Assembly: GCA_900239685.1 (NCBI GenBank)
Contig: OENT01000410.1
Coordinates: 57,242-121,241 of the forward strand
DNA length: 64,000 nt
Reading direction: 5' to 3'
Source: Rotaria macrura
Taxonomy: Eukaryota; Rotifera; Eurotatoria; Philodinida; Philodinidae
Made by a program: the position numbers and the translations under genes
Shown: positions 1-12,318 of the stretch, one piece after another
Layout: each line of letters opens with the position of its first letter
How positions within the stretch are numbered: position 1 is the first letter of the stretch
Notes under the pieces: model-generated
Told to the model about the DNA's origin: nothing
The model's input: the letters and a program-made list of their open reading frames with translations, nothing else
Databases searched by the model: none

Positions 1-334
1 TACAAATATTTGTAGCAAACAATTCAGCGTAATCGGACAAAATGTTAGTAGATGTTGCAAGCGAGTTTAGGTTTGCCTGTCTGTATAAAAATGTCGACTT
101 TCAAGAATAACGCGAAACGAACTGGACATGAAAATTCTTACACAAAGGATAGCTCTAAGTAAAAATCAAATAACAGATGGAAGCTAGGTCGGTTTAAGTT
201 CATTCAAGTACAGATCGGTAGAGAAATGGGCAATCTATTTCAGACTGTATTAACGAAAAAATCGATTTAAAAACATTTTCTTGAAAAAAGAGGGAGATAA
301 CATTACCTTATGAATACAATCACACTACTCTGTA
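1..334. other. No gene seen
   Basis: AT-rich sequence without a convincing open frame. It ends at the TA dinucleotide that borders the small inverted-repeat element starting at 335. Confidence 0.4.
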
Positions 335-532
335 AGAAAGAAGCTTTGCAGAACCTTTTTAGGTTCTCTCTCGTACCCAATCACAGAAACCCCAAAACAT
401 GGTTGTGCGCAAGAAAAAAAAGATGTTCCAGAGGGTACTTGAACTCTTTTTCTCTCTTGCAGAACCATTTGTAGGGTGTTCTGCGATCGGGTAAAAGAGA
501 GGAGCTAAGAAGATTCTGCAAAGCTCCTTTTT
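335..532. mobile_element. TA-flanked MITE with about 45-bp terminal inverted repeats
   Basis: The two ends are imperfect inverted copies. The left end reads AGCTTTGCAGAACC followed by a TCTCTCTCGTACCC block; the reverse complement of the right end reads AGCTTTGCAGAATC followed by CTCTCTTTTACCC. Both continue to a GCAGAAC-like block. A TA lies immediately outside each end (333-334 and 533-534), as expected for Tc1/mariner-type insertion. No coding capacity remains in the 198 bp. The superfamily is inferred from the TA only. Confidence 0.6.
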
Positions 533-1725
533 TAGAGAGCATACTCATGTTTTATAAAAAAATAAACAAGGAAATACATCATCTAATTCCTGAAAATTGA
601 CGTCGAATTCTCTTTCTGTCGTCAATGCACTAAGGTCACTAGTTAAGTCTGTCATCGGAGAGTTAAAAGTGTATTAGAAATTTTTTTTCCATACTGATCG
701 ATAATAATTATTGATGAGAAAACTCCTTTAGAAGCAATAATATTTTTCATTTGAGCAGAGCTTTTACTTGTTCTTTCCTTAGTATTTTCAATTGCTTTAA
801 TTTTTTTATTGGTGAACTCAATACGATGAAGATAAAATACTCTTCACTGTCTAGTTCATAATCGATACCCATCCAACGATATGAAAGCGTTGTTCATGAA
901 ATATAAACAGAAGCAATAGTGAAAAAGAGGGTTGTTAATCGACCGAAAACAGACAAGCGAATATATCGACTTGTGGTAGGTGCATTCGAATTCTTTAGTA
1001 CAGAAAGTATTACAGTCTAAGTGCAGCTTTGATTTTCTCTAGGGGCACCTGAGAGATTTTAGTAGGAACTGAACTGCCCCAAGGTCCCCTTATAGCTTCA
1101 ACATTAGTGGATGGTAGTATGTGTGTGCAGTATTCGTTTTCATGTTTTCCATTCGTATCCACAAACACTAACATATCCCCGCTCCCACTCCCACACTGGC
1201 ACCATGATGCCTGATTTCTACTATGGTGCAGAGGTCACAGATCGACTTTCGAGAAAGTTGGCATATACCCCTTTATTTCTATTTATTCAATATATTCCCT
1301 AGAACATCGAACTCGTATTCTTAATAATTTTAATAATGTTGGAGAAAAAAAAGAGATGGATAAAGATAATCAAATAAATGATATATGCAATCTTTAAGTC
1401 GTTAGTTTAGTTTGAGAAAATTTGATAGGCTGCAAACTTTAATGGATAAAAGTGTTTTCGGCAAGTTCTAAGGTATATGAAATAGTCGTATAACTTTTAT
1501 AAGAGTATGGATGTTGTGGATGTGGCTATTTCAAGAAACAGTATGCACATATCACTGAACCCTACCCTTCATACAAAAACGCAAAGTCACACCCACATCC
1601 TAGTAGACATGTATTAAAACGAACTCCCTGTACTTGCTTAGCACGATCAAGCATTTCAATACTCACACTATCACTTTTGTTTAAAATACGTCGGTTTAAT
1701 TTTTATTTAACACCATATCGATATT
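533..1725. other. Intergenic, with two GT/CA-rich fold-backs
   Basis: No gene is recognised. The stretch holds a G/T-rich then C/A-rich segment near 1108-1205 (ending in CCGCTCCCACTCCCACAC) and a clearer fold-back at 1507-1600, listed separately. Confidence 0.4.
1507..1600. repeat. GT-rich/CA-rich fold-back
   Basis: A G/T-rich arm (ATGTTGTGGATGTGGC) is followed about 60 nt later by a C/A-rich arm (GTCACACCCACATCC) able to pair with it. Similar arms recur at 10.2, 21.5, 29.2 and 33.5 kb, so this is one member of a dispersed family. Confidence 0.4.
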
Positions 1726-2691
1726 TCAAGAACTTTTTACGATGATGGTTGATACACCTGTATTGTCCTGATCACGATATATTGCACTTATTTCAAGCGT
1801 TATCTGCTTTTTATGATTAGAGCTTTCTGTGGTCATTTCAAGTGCTACAATTCGTTCAGGATCGACTCTAGGAAACAAAACTTGCAACAATCCTTCAGCA
1901 GTACGAATTATTATATATTTTGTTGTTGTTTTATTTGGCTCATCAGTTGAACCATTGATAATATTTTGAATTACGCTTAATTTTTTCAAGTCACTATCAC
2001 CAATAAATGCAGCAATATAAATAAGCTGACACTCTCTTAGAATCGCTTGAACTTCCATTGGCAGTGGCTTTTCGGTAATATCTTGTGTAATGAAATGCAT
2101 ATTTTTCGAGACGCTTGTCGGCAAGATAATCTGGGATATAATTGAAGCCAAGTGATTCGCTTCTTTTGACATGTCGATATTGTACATGTCTACAAATGGT
2201 GCATAATCATTGAGGATCATCATAGAAGAGGTTGGTATGGAACCTGAGCCAATAAAAGCAACCTTAGTAACTAAGAAATGGTTTTCACTACTGGAACATG
2301 GATCTTCAGCAAAATGAACACCGAGATCTCGCAGAGCATCCATTTCACCCTGAATCAATTGTCTATAGCCATCCTTGTGAGGAAAGTGTTTGTCCAAATT
2401 TTGTGTCTTATCAGATATGCATAGTCTGGCAGCACGTAGTTCAAGATGAAAACCATATGAAGAATATAAACGACACAAGTTTTCACATGAAAGTTTCAGA
2501 ACAGGATCGTTTTTCAGCATTTGTTCGAATACTGACGAACTCAACTCCGTGGAACAACAAAACGTAAGCAGTTTGTCAAAGACATCGCACACTTCCGGTG
2601 AAGGATCCACTATGTCAAACTGAGACAAAACATGATCATAATGAATCAGTCGATCTCGAATCGATTGCATCATTGTAGAATATTCCATCAT
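1726..2691 (-). CDS. Nicotianamine synthase-like protein
   Basis: Nicotianamine synthases condense three S-adenosylmethionine molecules into the metal chelator nicotianamine; the family is known from plants, some fungi and archaea. The 321-residue frame keeps the family landmarks in order: VAFIGSGSIP (about 144-153, matching the plant FVGSGPxPLTS SAM-binding motif), YNIDMSKEANHLA (about 170-182, matching NFDIDxxAN), IYIAAFIG (224-231, matching VFLAALVG) and IIIRTAEGL...FPRVDP (260-278, matching LMLRSAHGxRAFLYPxVD). Length matches the roughly 320-residue plant enzymes. The frame has no internal stop. The start chosen is the first ATG. However, the frame stays open for about 18 more codons upstream, and that segment resembles the family N terminus, so a short 5' exon may be missing. 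No metal transporter lies nearby. Family assignment is firm; activity and product are inferred. Confidence 0.85.
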   Translation of the reverse strand: MMEYSTMMQSIRDRLIHYDHVLSQFDIVDPSPEVCDVFDKLLTFCCSTELSSSVFEQMLKNDPVLKLSCENLCRLYSSYGFHLELRAARLCISDKTQNLDKHFPHKDGYRQLIQGEMDALRDLGVHFAEDPCSSSENHFLVTKVAFIGSGSIPTSSMMILNDYAPFVDMYNIDMSKEANHLASIISQIILPTSVSKNMHFITQDITEKPLPMEVQAILRECQLIYIAAFIGDSDLKKLSVIQNIINGSTDEPNKTTTKYIIIRTAEGLLQVLFPRVDPERIVALEMTTESSNHKKQITLEISAIYRDQDNTGVSTIIVKSS

Positions 2692-5600
2692 TATCTTAAC
2701 GAGATAAACAGATTCTATTTCAGGCAACTCTATTTTAAGTTTATGTTAATATATAGAAATTCTTGTCATGGTATCTACTTAAAAAATGTTGGAGTTGATG
2801 ATCGAACTGTTTTATTAACGTGTAACTCTAGGGGTCAATCTATATTCAAATTTGACATAATTAAGCAATTTTATTAAGTGGTATTATTTAACACTCAGTA
2901 GTTAGTAATTAAATGGCACATACTAAACTTTTTTTTATTAAGCGTTATATTTGAACTTAAAACTAAGTATTAAATTAAGTTAAAAAGGCTACTCCTATGC
3001 AACTCGCATTCCCTTACAAATAAGTTACGGTATACTCTTGAATACGACAAATTAGTATTTTATTCTTGAGGATAAGCCATCTCGATTCTTTTAACACTGG
3101 CATACGTCCTCTAATTGTGTCTGATTCTATGCTTTATAAATACCAGGTCTTCGTGTTTTGTCACTAGTTTAACTGAAACTGGCTTAAGAATTTATTAATA
3201 GAAACAACTGACTGTAATGGTTTGAGCTTTGCCGAAAAGCCAAAGTACATAATTCCTTGCACCTTTTCATCAAACTCAAATCGAGGGTCCTGATATTGTT
3301 TTCAATCAATTATAGTCATGATCTTGTATCGACCATTACTTTGAGTTGAGAAAAGTTTTGATTCATTTTCACTGGTAGTCCTTAGAAAACATTTCCATAA
3401 AAATAAGCGACTTTCATGAATTATGATACTCTCCATAACGTTGGTGTCTAAAGGAACCCGAAAAATAAAAGAAGAAACGAAGAGCGATTTGTATTCTAAA
3501 TTTTTTTTAGCATTCGTTCCTAAAATTCTGTTTCCTCGTATATTAGAAGTCACACGAACACGATCTAAATTGGGTTATTCTGAGATTTAGTTGCATACAA
3601 ATCTAATTGGCAGATACGCTAAAAAAGTAGATATAATGTAGCTTCTATCCAGATGGAATATGACTATATGGACTGAAACGACAGCATAAAGCAGTATACG
3701 CTGACATTTAAGATCATAAATGGCTGGTATACTGTCGTGTCATTGTTAGATCAGTACAATAACAAATCCATTTTTGATCCACTCCTCTCATTGATTCTTT
3801 TCTTAACTTACTCTTTTTTCGACCTAGACTCCATCATCTTCCACCGTTTCAATCATCAGTTTTCTTTGATCCAGAAAATCTCGGAAAAACTTCTTAGCAC
3901 TGCAACATTAGGCTTGAACGATGAAACTTACGTATATTTTTAGCCTCATTATACCATGTATTTGTTACTGTTTTCATCGTAGCTAATCACTGGTTTATAT
4001 TTCATTTTTGGAATCTTTTTTTTTCTTACTTTTATATTTTTACTATCATAAGCATTGAATGATATGCCAAATAAATCCTCCTTCAGTTCTTCGGAAACTC
4101 TTAAAGGGTTTTCGAGCATATTTATTTTTTGGAGTGTAGTTCTATCTGCAGGAAAAAAGCTGTCTTGCATAGTGCTTTCGACTGTATTTCTTCAACTGTG
4201 TTATCTAGTGGTCCAATGGGAATCGATCCAGACCAGCAGTGTTTAACATTATTGAGTATATATTATGCTGGTTCTGGCCACAAGTAATGTGTTGCCGATC
4301 GAAAATCTATCATGTCCGAAATGGTTATGATACGAAGAAGTAGTTGAATTGATCTACTCCTTATTCATCAAATATTTACTACACATTGGACACCTTGTTG
4401 TTCATCTCATCGTATCAATGATATGGAGCTTCGTCCTAATCAATGTCTCGATCTTGAAGATCGTTCACTTATCTCAGTATCGTTATCATCCCAAGCTTGC
4501 TCAAACAATGTGAACTCATCTTATGGATCGAAATATTCTTCAATGTGGTATCAAATTGGGTTTCATTTCTACTCGTTCTTGTTGAATCAAAAGTAGTTGC
4601 TATAAAAATTTTGATTTTTTGCAACTGTCCTTAAATGATTTATGCCTTTTATTCTTTGGCACATATAAACTCAAGCAACCCCAGCCATACACACACACCA
4701 ACATATAAATCAGAAAGGTAACTACATTATCGAACTCAAAAGTAATAACCATACGATATTCTGCGATATACCATTTAGAGTCTCCATTCAAATGCAACCT
4801 AATACAATATTTGGATAAAATACTCCCTATCTGGAAAACCGACTCTTGCTTAGCGCTACACTTGCAATAGTGGTGCAGTAAGCACTGTAGCATGCTCGCA
4901 ACCTGTTTCAATTATATGGTACCTATCCAATGTGCATTACGATTACTTTCAACCATCCGAAATTCATCGTCAAATTCAACAAATGATGGTGGAAAAAACG
5001 ATTAAAGACAAAGAAACAAGCGCTGGCGAAAATGAAGAAGAAACTGATGATGATAAAAATGGAAATGACGATGATGACGATGTATTGTTGATGCAAATAT
5101 GAAATGTTCAATCATGCTGTTTCCTTATAATAACTGTGTCTATATTCTTTCTGAGACATTCGTGTAATACTTTAATCATCAGTATTAAGATAAAGAAGAA
5201 GAGGAATACACAATCTAATGATCACATCTTTCTAACACATCTATCTAAAACACCTGACGAATCTGTAAAAACCAGAAAGTAGCTTAATTAGTTTTGAGAA
5301 CTATTTCGATACATTCATAGATAGAATGCATGCTCAATCATACGTTTTATGATGCACAGAAACAAAACAAAAACTGATTAAGTTTTTAGCACTACACAAT
5401 CATGTGTTGATAATATTTAATAGAAATTAAGGTAAACTACTACGTGTTTTGGGGTCAAACATAGTTATAATGATCGAGCTCGAGAGACGGTACAGTTATC
5501 TAACATAGAGTCATTTGGCGCAACATAGGTTTGAGAAATTTTTCAAAGCTATACAAAATTTAAAGAAATTGCTCAAACATGGATTCTTGTTATACAGGAA

Positions 5601-7514
5601 ACATATTTGCGATGATGTAACATAAAGATGAAGTTGTATGCAATTCTGCTCCATATACCATTTTGTAGAACGTGAAAATTTGAATCGAACTAAACTATTT
5701 CAATTAAGGTTGAAATAAAAGTTGAACAAATAGGTACCTCAAAAGTTCTCTTTTGCAAATATAGGAATGAATACATCTATGGATACTTTGTCGAGGAGAA
5801 GATTTTTTTGAGATTCATATGATAAACTAAAAGCAGCATAATAAATCGTAGAATATTGCACTCTATCTCTTTCTAGACGATCGACATTGAAATGTAAGAG
5901 GGTAGCAGATCTATAGACTTATCCGTTCATGTCCTTTCTTCGCACATTTTCTATATTTTGTTCGGAAACCATGTTTCGGTGACCTTCATTATTATAACAG
6001 CTTGTAGCACAAATCATATTATAAAAATTGGACTATTTTTGTTTTTTCTATCTTTGAAGAAGCTTCTGAATTTTCGTTTATCATAAATCATCATTTTTGA
6101 AAAATGGTTCCTTTGACGAAATGCGTTTTATGTGAAAGTGTTCTTGAACAACTATGCACAGATTCTGTTTATTAAATGCTGCGTCTCAGTCCAATATCAA
6201 ATTTGGTAAAAAATTGTTTGCTCTACAAAACTATTGAATCCTGGAATGTTCAGCATGTTTTCATAAGAACTTGTAGATGTTAGCGAAACTCGTTTGTTTC
6301 CAGTCCAAACTAATTGAATAGGACTTCAAAAATTCCCACACCTCTTATCGAACAGAATAATGGAGTCTATTGGTCCCTTAAAAGTGTCGTTTCAAAAATG
6401 CCCAACCTAAAATGTAGCCTCTCACAATTGTCCTAGAATAACTGTCTTAGAACACATATATCCTTTGTCGGAAATGTTCTCTATGTGAAGTTTGGTAGAA
6501 AAGCATGTCGTCCCATCTAAAAATCTCTGAGCAACAATTATAGGAAACATGATCATATTATTTGTAGTGCATGCTTTTAGTTATTGATGCAGAGGAGTTT
6601 GTCAGTCATGTTCACTATGGCTACAATTGAAAATTAATAAAAGCAAAAACAAATGTACACTTGGATCAGGTTGTATTTCGTTTGGAACATTTCGATTAGC
6701 TGGACAAAAATGAACTGTATCATTAGCGTCATCTTCTTTGTTATAGAAGAGTATTTTAGATAGATTCATCCTTTTCTCAGAGTTCTTATTTTACATAAAG
6801 ACATGTTCACCAGGATTCTGTTGAGCAAAAGCTTTACCCAGAGAGATTTTCTTGAGGACAGTTATTTACTTGAGCATCTTGTTCGACGCACTTTTACCGA
6901 GATATTCTCTCCGAAGGACATTAATTCATAAGAAATTTGTTTGATTACATTTTCCGGAGACATTTATGTCGCTAAATTTCGGAAAGGATTATTGTGATAT
7001 GTACCGAACAGAATTTCACATCAAATTTCTTATTCAATACTTTGACAGAGTACATAACTATTCTGTTTGTCAAGCATCAATTTTTACTTCTATGAAGTGC
7101 TTCCATGTGGATCATTTTGCTCGAAACATTTCCCTCCACTAGTCTATTACCTTATTTGCCAACGGCTCCATCGTGCAGCTTCACAAAGTAACACTACAAC
7201 TAACATATAGGTTAAGAAAAAGGAGAAAGCAAGTGGAGAGTGGAGAGCGATTCTAGTCGATTTGTTTACTTAAGAAGATAAACTTAACTTTTCTTTCTCG
7301 ATTACAGCTTGTGAAAAGACTAAAGTCCACATTTATTAACATGATGTAAGGATACCGATGAAAGAAAAAACTTTACTTGAAGATAAAAGAAACCGAATAT
7401 TTTCGTTTTCATATCGTAAGATATGTGTGTGAGTGTTTAGTGCTCTAGTGTGCGTGCAGTTGCTGGTATAGAGTTTTTGCGGGTGTCAGAACGTGTGTGG
7501 GCCACTATGTGGAT
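2692..7514. other. Long gene-poor interval
   Basis: No recognisable gene over nearly 5 kb. Short open frames on both strands (for example 3302-3553 minus, 3949-4170 minus, 4600-4911 minus) match no family I know and have no supporting splice structure. A GAT/GATGAC low-complexity patch lies near 4985-5090. A GT-rich stretch (TGTGTGAGTG..GCGGGTGTC..GTGTGTGGG) lies at 7421-7500. Confidence 0.35.
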
Positions 7515-7750
7515 GAGATTATGGATTTGGGTATGTACCTAATCCAAATCTAGTAAAATCTGAATCCGATTCCGAGTTTGAACTTGGTCGGGTTTCACAG
7601 AATCAGAATTTGGATTTGGTAGGGATTAATTGGCCTTGATTGTATTTAACAAGATTTGTAAAGAATTGACCTGCATTCGATTCGATTTGATTTCACCTGA
7701 AATATGCCTGGGTTTGACTCGATGTGACATGGATTTGAGAGGATTTGACA
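7515..7750. repeat. GATTTGG-type simple subrepeat patch
   Basis: Dense imperfect repeats of GATTTGG, AATCCGATTCCG and TTTGATTYGAT occur on alternating strands. The texture resembles the subterminal arrays of the hAT element at 49976, but no ends or target duplication could be found. Confidence 0.3.
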
Positions 7751-8340
7751 AAAGAATGCTAAAAAGCGTTTTGTTTGTTTTCTTCAGATAACAAAAAACC
7801 TATGAGAGGCTAGCAGATTTTTATCCTCTTTGATCGTTTAATGAAGCATTCTACGGGTAATGAGGGACATAAATCCGACTGCTTGACCCATTTTGTCATC
7901 CAAGCTTCCCTTCATGAGAAACTGGACCAGTCAGTGATTCGCATTTTTATTTTAAGGCTTTTCGGTCTTTTTCATGAAACTTCTCATAGTTTCTAGACGG
8001 CCACGTATACGAAACGTGTCAGTCAGACTTTTTGAAATTAAGTATAAGATGAGTGGACTGATGGGACTGGTGTAGGAGAAAAGTAAAATATGTCTGTATG
8101 GGATGTTGGTATGCAATCAAGAGAGTGTGGGTAAACAGGAACATAATATACAGCCACAGGGACATCCGCCCTCTGCAATAGGATACATGTAATGATTCAA
8201 CCAACATCTACCTACGAACACACATTTCGATACAATCAAACGCATTCTTTGAACGTCACTACAGTATTATTCATGCTACCTTTCTATCTATTGATCATTA
8301 CCGTATTTAAAAACAAACATAAGAAAATATGAGTTCTGAT
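7751..8340. other. No gene seen
   Basis: AT-rich intergenic sequence with no recognised feature. Its last eight bases (8333-8340, GTTCTGAT) are the left target-site duplication of the next element. Confidence 0.35.
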
Positions 8341-8871
8341 CAAGGGGGAAACATCATGGTTTTTGGACTTTATAGTTTTCTAGATAAATGTAAGCTTGGA
8401 AAATCTAATGGAGAATATCAACAAATAGAAGGCCTGAAGGAGTCCCTAGGAGTACAAGAAAAACGCAGAGAAACTCATTGGTTAGATATGACATTTTATT
8501 AACTGAAATCCCAGCCAAAATGAGCTTTTGGAACTGAAAAAGCTTCGCAAAATTCCAAAGTGACTGTGAGGATATTGAGTTGTTCTCGAATTCATGAAGA
8601 GCATCAAGGAGTAGCTAGGAGTACGAAAAAAATTTAGAAAACTCCATTGCAACCAAGCGAAATTCTCAAAATTGTACAAAAAACAGTGAAAATGAGGCTC
8701 CCGGGAAATAATTCCACAAAGTTCAGTAACAGATGTGAAAATGTTTTATCTGCCACGAATCGACGAACAACACAAAGGAGTAGTTAGGAGTACAACAAAA
8801 TTTGGACAAAATCAGAATCTACGCCAAAAGTTCATTACTACAAAATCGACGAAAAAGATGTTTCCCCCTTG
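8341..8871. mobile_element. hAT-like non-autonomous element built of 169-bp units
   Basis: The 531-bp element begins CAAGGGGGAAACATC and ends with the exact inverse GATGTTTCCCCCTTG. It is flanked by a perfect 8-bp duplication GTTCTGAT (8333-8340 and 8872-8879), the size made by hAT transposases. The interior carries three diverged tandem units marked by AGGAGTNNNTAGGAGTAC at 8438, 8607 and 8776, exactly 169 bp apart. There is no transposase. The same end sequence occurs on the 83-bp element at 15811. Confidence 0.85.
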
Positions 8872-8879
8872 GTTCTGAT

Positions 8880-10817
8880 GCATATAGGAATGAAACTTAC
8901 ATACATGAATCGATATCCCTATAGTTTTGAAAGAAAATAAAACCAACGACTTTTTTTTCTGTGTAGAACTTTGACTGGTATTCTAAAATAATTGAAGCAT
9001 AACTTAAAAAGAACAAAATATGAGATTGGCTTTTATTTCAATGTCAACGAAGAAGACTTACGTGAACGGGCTGATTTTCTTTTATTTAAGTAAATATGAC
9101 TGATGTTGCTCAATGATGCAAGCGCTAGCTAAAAACCAAGAAAAGATAGTATTAGTTATTGTATAGTAGTGAAAAGCATACATTCAAGATTCAATTTCGA
9201 TTGATCTAAAAACGTTAGCACACAAACACTTAGTTTTTTCTGAATTATTGAAATGGAAATTGCTTTTCCCTCGATTATTAGGATATCTTAACACAAGGAA
9301 GAGAAAACTTTCCTTCTGAGATATCATAAGTATGCTTAAAGGTAAGATTGAAGACGTTGTTCAATTCCTCTTATAACTGTGCATGAATAAAAGATGATTT
9401 CGATACTAATAACTATAATTATTCGCTCTCGCACGTTTTCATTACTCAGAGTAGTTGTTAATTTATAAAAGTAATACAAGATCACCTAAGGAGATTCGAT
9501 TGATTACTGATTTCGAGGGAAATGATGCATAGAAATAACAATATCTAATCAAGCACGTTATAGGGGATATATTAGCAGCTTTTATTGAACAGATAGTTCC
9601 TACTACTGATCGAGAGTAATATCAAAAACAACATTTTCAGCATCATACGTGTTATTTTAAGAATGTTCTTCATCAGATCATGATATTTCTATAAAGTAAA
9701 CACAACCAATCATTTTATGTTGTATATCTTTTGGAATATTACACATGAACATCGAAGCCAACTTTTGCTTCCCATAATACGTTTTTGGAAGGCAAAATCT
9801 TCTGAAGCCCTTTCAGTTTCCAACTAAAGAGCTCTGAACGCAGAAAAGTAGTTTTTGACAATACCAGGCGGATTTTCGAAAAAACCGTTAGGTTCTCGAT
9901 AGCAAGAAAAGATATTCTATGATAATTAAAGTGCGTTCAACTCAGTATTTTCGGAAATCTTTTGGTTTTTTGCAAATGGGTTCGGAAACCCATACTATTT
10001 TTCTAGGAAATGGAATTTTTAGAGAGCAACAAGACCAATTAATAATCCACTTATCATGACTACACTGAATAGAGGAGGAATGGTTCTTTTAAAAATATTG
10101 ATCTATATTTCAAGTATGAAAATCGGAACTAAAGATATATGATGCACAAAGAAGCTTCACACAAGTATACAAAGAGTTATCTCTTCAGACGATTGGCATG
10201 AAGTGGGTGTGCATTTTTAATATTGTTCAAGTAATAGTCGATTGGTTATAACAAAGAAGGCACTCTTCGCAACACTCACATTCTTGATTTTCTTATAATG
10301 TGAAAGAAGATTTTTTTACGTCGTCTATCTCCTTTTGCTGAAAATACGTGTGAATCTTGTCGTCTATCAAAGCCACCCCCACATCCTACACTCAAATCTT
10401 ATTTCTTACCCGTCGAGTCGTTTCTATACAGTATTTCGATCTATGTGATGGTCTTCCTCGTGCTGACTTATTAGATGTTGTCTGACTTTTAAATTGTACT
10501 GTTTTTATGGATGAAAAACTAGGATTGGAACGATCCTCTGAAAAAACTTAAGGGGCTTGAAAGCTTCAAATGCCTCACTTAAATGACTTCTCCTGTGATA
10601 TATGTACATCAGGATATACATAAACCAATTCACAATATGAATAGCAGTTGATAATTTTATTTTTGAGCCTGAAATAGCTGAAGATGCGATGTCAGAACTA
10701 AACCATGTAAAGAAGATTTTTTATTGCTAACCGAAGAGAAAATTGATTAAGTTTTCAAGAAGTTAAAATTGATCGCGTAATATCATTGCCTGAGTCAACA
10801 ATCGAGTCAGCCGCATG
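8880..10817. other. Intergenic, little recognised
   Basis: No gene is recognised. A GT-rich motif (AAGTGGGTGTGC at 10201) and its CA-rich partner (GCCACCCCCACATCC, about 10371-10386) form a wide fold-back of the dispersed GT/CA family. Confidence 0.35.
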
Positions 10818-11365
10818 TTATGAAATTGATGTTGGTAAATTATTAAGGATGGTGTTGATTGAGATACTCCGTTTAGACTGTGATTCGAATTTTAAAGAAC
10901 CTCGAACATTTTGATAAGGTTTTTGAATCGCATGTAGATGAAGATGATCAATTGAATTGTAGGGCGGAACATGAAAACAAAGGACAAATGATGAATCATT
11001 ACTTTCACCAGAAGTTTTAGAATGAAGGCGGAGCTGTTTCATGGCAACCTAAGTAGAACGGTATGAACGAACTAAGGATAATAGAAATAAAAGCTTACTG
11101 TTTGCATGTGCTCCAATAAGTTTCGATGAACCCCGGTCAGTTCTGAAACATTTTTTATGTGTTGTGTAGGGATAACAAGAAAATGCAACTGTGCAGCACG
11201 TGTTCTTGGAGTGAACACGACACAAAAAGCATCTTTGTACAAAAGACGATTGGATGGAGATAGCCCTTTTGCTATGCGACAAAAAAGACAATCTATTATC
11301 GCTCCCGTTGTCCTATGGTAGACCACACTTTTCTTTGTGATTGTTTCGTTGCGTGTCGCGTTCAT
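10818..11365 (-). CDS. HIT-domain protein of the HINT3 type, two exons
   Basis: HINT-type histidine triad proteins hydrolyse nucleoside phosphoramidates and acyl-adenylates. Exon 1 (11365-11099) encodes 89 residues with the zinc/knuckle-like CLFC at 26-29, the start of the HIT fold (LLYKDAFCVVF) and LHFLVIPTQHI. Exon 2 (11048-10818) carries FHVPPYNSIDHLHLHAI with the histidine triad H124-L-H126-L-H128. The 50-nt intron (11049-11098) has GTAAGC and CTTAG borders, is phase 0 and is of typical short bdelloid length. The protein is 165 residues, slightly shorter than human HINT3. FHxPPFxSIxHLHLH before the triad favours the HINT3 branch over HINT1. The sequence is intact; naming below family level is inferred. 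Confidence 0.85.
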
Positions 11366-12031
11366 ACGAATCTAGAATAAACAGTCTTCCCTGGGAACAT
11401 TCACACAATATAGACGACGATACCCCGAAGAAGAAAGAGAAACACAGTCTTTTGAAAATCCTGGCAATGCCTTTAAAGTTATAATGCACCAAAATGCATA
11501 CTTAGTTAAAGTATATGTCAAACTCAGTGCTTATCAAGCGAGAATGTTTAAACAAACTTTGCATGTATCTATTCAGGAATGGCGTCTGTCAAAAGTGAGA
11601 CCATTTTGAAAAGGCATCTGCTATTTGGTCGAGTTTTTCGTTTGATCTTAGCTTGACTCATGCATGTATGCATGATGTAAAAAAGATAATCTATCGACCT
11701 AATACCATCACATTGTTGACGACATCAAATATTGTTGAAAATCGACAGTTATGGACTGAGCCGAACGCCATCAATGATATTTTGACACATTTTTTCTGGG
11801 CACAATATTTGATTTGATTTCTAAAAAAGTAACGAACGTCAATGATTTTCTCAGATTTATGAAGCAAAATTCTCTCCTTCTCGATTAATCTGCGGCAAAA
11901 GGTGAGAAGATTTTTTCTTTTACTTCGAGGATAAAAGTAAAAGAATACTTTTAACCTGTGTAAACGGGATAGTCTCGTTTACTTAGTTTTAACAATAACA
12001 ATTCAAGTATTAGAGATATCTTGGGTCTATT
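11366..12031. other. No gene seen
   Basis: Intergenic, AT-rich. It contains the region upstream of the HIT gene; no promoter motif could be singled out. Confidence 0.35.
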
Positions 12032-12035
12032 TTAA

Positions 12036-12314
12036 CCCTTTCAATCCCGACATTTTCTTGCGTTCTGTAGAAACACGAAAACAGATAGTTCAATGTGTCT
12101 CTCTTGCGTTCTGCTATTTAAAACATATGTGTTTGTTGCGTTCAGTTATCTAAAAAATGTGTTCGACAAATAGATTCATTCTTCATAGCCATGCGAAGTG
12201 ATTTTCCTTTGAATATATCATATGATTCTTACTGTTTAACAAGACGAAAGAACGCAAAATTTTTCTTTTTCGTTTCGTATGTCATCTACGAGATGACATA
12301 CGGGATTGAAAGGG
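12036..12314. mobile_element. piggyBac-like MITE, copy 1
   Basis: The ends CCCTTTCAATCCCG and CGGGATTGAAAGGG are exact inverse copies, flanked by TTAA on both sides (12032-12035 and 12315-12318), the diagnostic piggyBac target duplication. The 279-bp interior matches a second copy at 39864-40148 through nearly its whole length, with shared blocks such as GTTCTGYAGAAACACGAAAAC and GAGATGACATACGGGATTGA. It is non-coding. Confidence 0.85.
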
Positions 12315-12318
12315 TTAA

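Noticed and set aside
4923-5111. Hydrophobic small protein on the minus strand
   Set aside because: It derives from a GAT/GATGAC low-complexity patch read in reverse.
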